5,411 nt of DNA from Nitrososphaerales archaeon TH526 (GTDB lineage Archaea > Thermoproteota > Nitrososphaeria > Nitrososphaerales > Nitrososphaeraceae): contig JAATVR010000415.1 of assembly GCA_014523665.1 (NCBI GenBank), positions 1-5,411 on the forward strand, in the 5' to 3' direction. Positions 4,476 to 5,411 of the stretch are shown here, in pieces. Each line of letters opens with the position of its first letter. Positions within the stretch are counted from its first letter, which is position 1. The position numbers and the translations under genes were made by a program. The notes under the pieces are model-generated. The model was not told where the DNA came from, made no database searches, and worked only from the letters and a program-made list of their open reading frames with translations.

Positions 4476-4492
4476 CCCCCCCAGTTTTTTTA
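4476..4492 (+). terminator. C8-AG-T7 tract after the VOC gene
   Basis: Twenty bases after the TGA there is a run of eight Cs, AG, then seven Ts (4486-4492). Another T7 follows at 4529-4535. T-runs without a strong hairpin are the usual archaeal terminator, so the VOC gene probably ends here and the next gene has its own promoter. Confidence 0.5.
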
Positions 4493-4562
4493 TATTTCAT
4501 ATATTCTACGTTAGTCTTTTACTGCTACTTTTTTTGCAAAATTTATCCTGTAATCGTACACA

Positions 4563-4571
4563 TTAATATAT
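4563..4571 (+). promoter_or_regulatory. TATA-like box of the four-span membrane protein gene
   Basis: TTAATATAT is centred 34 bases before the ATG at 4601, predicting a start near 4592-4594 and a leader of about 8 bases. No Shine-Dalgarno site is present. Confidence 0.4.
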
Positions 4572-4600
4572 GTGAATTTTCTACAAATAATCGTCGATAG

Positions 4601-5029
4601 ATGAAAACTACAAAGACTACGGTTGCAATCGCTCTACTAGGAGTTTCATTGATACTGTTAATATTGTACGGAATTGATGTTGCTATCATTTTCTCATCTG
4701 ATTCCGGCCAAACGACAGAAGATTCACGAGGATTTCTCCCGCTGGATGAGAAAACAAGAGGCTCCGCCTTTGGTGGAGGCGCAGTAATCATGTCAATTAT
4801 TGCTTTTGTAATCGCAAGAAAGGAACGATCAAACATAGTTTCGATATTGCTCTTTGTAAACGGAGGACTAATTATTGCTGGCATCCTTGCCGTAGCTGGC
4901 GGATTAGGAACAACTTCATTGGTTTCAACTATTGCGATGGGTATTATCTTAGTCGGTTTGGGTATATGGAAGGTCCTTATAGATAGGAAGACTCCTACAA
5001 CACAGGATTATAGATCAAAGATTAGGTAA
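4601..5029 (+). CDS. Four-span membrane protein of unknown function, 142 residues
   Basis: The protein has four predicted membrane segments at residues about 8-31 (VAIALLGVSLILLILYGI...), 56-72 (GGGAVIMSIIAFVIA), 79-100 (IVSILLFVNGGLIIAGILAV) and 106-127 (LVSTIAMGIILVGLGIW). A polar loop of about 25 residues between spans 1 and 2 (SSDSGQTTEDSRGFLPLDEK) is acidic and likely outside. The loop after span 2 (ARKERSN) and the C-terminal tail (DRKTPTTQDYRSKIR) are basic and likely inside, giving both ends in the cytoplasm by the positive-inside rule. Gly-rich faces in spans 2-4 suggest close helix packing. No catalytic or ion-channel motif is visible, and I cannot name a family. It resembles uncharacterised membrane proteins I would expect in Nitrososphaeria. 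The ATG was chosen because three Lys and the first span follow directly and a TATA-like box is at a suitable distance. It is transcribed alone, with its own promoter. Confidence 0.85.
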   Translation: MKTTKTTVAIALLGVSLILLILYGIDVAIIFSSDSGQTTEDSRGFLPLDEKTRGSAFGGGAVIMSIIAFVIARKERSNIVSILLFVNGGLIIAGILAVAGGLGTTSLVSTIAMGIILVGLGIWKVLIDRKTPTTQDYRSKIR

Positions 5030-5041
5030 CATCGTTCTATA

Positions 5042-5155
5042 TTATTTAACTAGTAATCTATCTTGAGGGAGTATTTTGTGCTGCATTATGTTCAATACAG
5101 TTGTGGCTAATATTAAGAATAATCCGTAAGAAAAGATTGAAACCTCCTCTGACAA
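5042..5155 (-). CDS. Possible small membrane ORF, TTG start (doubtful)
   Basis: The minus-strand frame from TTG (5153-5155) to TAA (5042-5044) encodes SEEVSIFSYGLFLILATTVL, then NIMQHKILPQDRLLVK. One hydrophobic stretch (IFSYGLFLILATTVLNIM) could span a membrane, and the open frame continues upstream for about 20 further codons with basic residues (NKIRRIKGLSIRR) before a stop. There is no ATG start, no clear promoter and no family match. It could be a real small membrane protein, a relic or chance; AT-rich DNA easily gives hydrophobic frames. Confidence 0.2.
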   Translation of the reverse strand: MSEEVSIFSYGLFLILATTVLNIMQHKILPQDRLLVK

Positions 5156-5297
5156 CCTTCGGATACTGAGCCCTTTTATCCTCCGAATTTTGTTGAAAAG
5201 TGAATATAATGTTTATTCTATCTATCTAAATAAGGGTGTAAACTAATACAATTTTCATGTAATGTATCAATCCTAAGAATGAAATCTATAGTCAAGG

Positions 5298-5303
5298 TAT
5301 AAA
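5298..5303 (+). promoter_or_regulatory. TATA box of the zinc-ribbon gene
   Basis: A perfect TATAAA lies about 39 bases before the ATG at 5340, which predicts transcription start near 5326-5328 and a leader of about 12-14 bases. This is the best TATA match in the window. Confidence 0.45.
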
Positions 5304-5339
5304 GGATACATCACCCTTCTATTTTAGTATCAATAAAGA

Positions 5340-5411
5340 ATGAGTTCTACCTTATGTGTAAGATGTGGTTCTGATCTAGTACCCTTTTCCTATTGCAAGG
5401 TATGCAATCAA
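5340..5411 (+). CDS. N-terminus of a zinc-ribbon protein (cut by window end)
   Basis: The first 24 residues are visible, opening MSSTLCVRCGSDLVPFSYCK and continuing VCNQ. Cys 6 and Cys 9 form C-x2-C-G, and Cys 19 and Cys 22 form a second C-x2-C ten residues later, a compact zinc-ribbon knuckle pair. I associate short proteins opening 'MSS.LCVRCGSDL' with Nitrososphaeria, where further Cys pairs usually follow; the rest lies outside the window. Such ribbons bind nucleic acid or partner proteins, but no specific role can be stated from this piece. The ATG is supported by the TATAAA box upstream and by the position of the first knuckle. Confidence 0.7.
   Translation, partial: MSSTLCVRCGSDLVPFSYCKVCNQ

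Larger units (their letters stand above)
5030..5339. other. Intergenic stretch with little support for a gene
   Basis: These 310 bases separate the membrane protein from the zinc-ribbon gene. They hold a TATA box for the latter, a weak stem (TTCGGA 5158-5163 / TCCGAA 5182-5187, followed by TTTT) and one minus-strand open frame listed separately. Nothing else stands out. Confidence 0.5.

Noticed and set aside
4543..4884. 113-codon minus-strand frame over the membrane protein gene
   Set aside because: The + strand frame gives four clean membrane spans with correct charge pattern and a promoter; the reverse frame has neither.
1..5411. CRISPR array, rRNA, toxin-antitoxin or defence cluster
   Set aside because: No regularly spaced direct repeats, no conserved RNA gene segments and no recognisable defence or toxin proteins were seen on either strand.

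Overview
The window most likely comes from an ammonia-oxidising thaumarchaeon (class Nitrososphaeria, probably a soil Nitrososphaera/Nitrosocosmicus-like genome). This is an inference from AT-rich DNA, genes with a TATA-like box about 25 bases before the start codon and no Shine-Dalgarno site, a short exported protein with two cysteines and a 'QNIASQIQGDEN' core, a zinc-ribbon protein opening 'MSSTLCVRCGSDL', and a decayed IS5-type transposase of a kind I associate with these archaea. No ribosomal or ammonia-oxidation marker is present, so the assignment is moderate.

Layout. Positions 1-403 hold the 3' end of an unrecognised gene and a 52-residue charged protein with a well-placed TATA box. 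Positions 404-1011 hold a start-less zinc-finger-like fragment and a small exported protein (727-1011). Positions 1012-1589 have no convincing gene but contain a strong 15-bp imperfect hairpin. A minus-strand gene at 1590-1808 encodes a protein built from 11-residue KKGAxxxGHEI repeats and has an inverted repeat just upstream of its start.

Positions 1965-3728 form a gene graveyard. It contains the 3' stub of a Thr/Ser-rich (probably exported) protein, then an abruptly GC-rich block (about 2100-2455) carrying a complete, bacterial-looking muconolactone isomerase-family gene with a bacterial ribosome binding site. Next come a broken IS5-type transposase (two in-frame stops, one frameshift, lost 3' end) and the 3' half of a nitronate monooxygenase gene with in-frame stops. 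This is the clearest sign of transfer and decay in the window.

Positions 3729-5411 return to intact genes. There is a probable 37-residue single-span membrane protein (minus strand, TTG start), a divergent intergenic region containing several short palindromes, a VOC/glyoxalase-fold protein (4064-4456), a four-span membrane protein (4601-5029), and the start of a zinc-ribbon protein running off the window (5340 onward).

The intact genes look like separately transcribed single genes rather than an operon. No CRISPR array, tRNA, rRNA or recognisable defence system was found. The most notable items are the bacterial-type gene inside archaeal DNA and the repeat protein with its putative operator; nothing here amounts to a convincing new multi-gene system.
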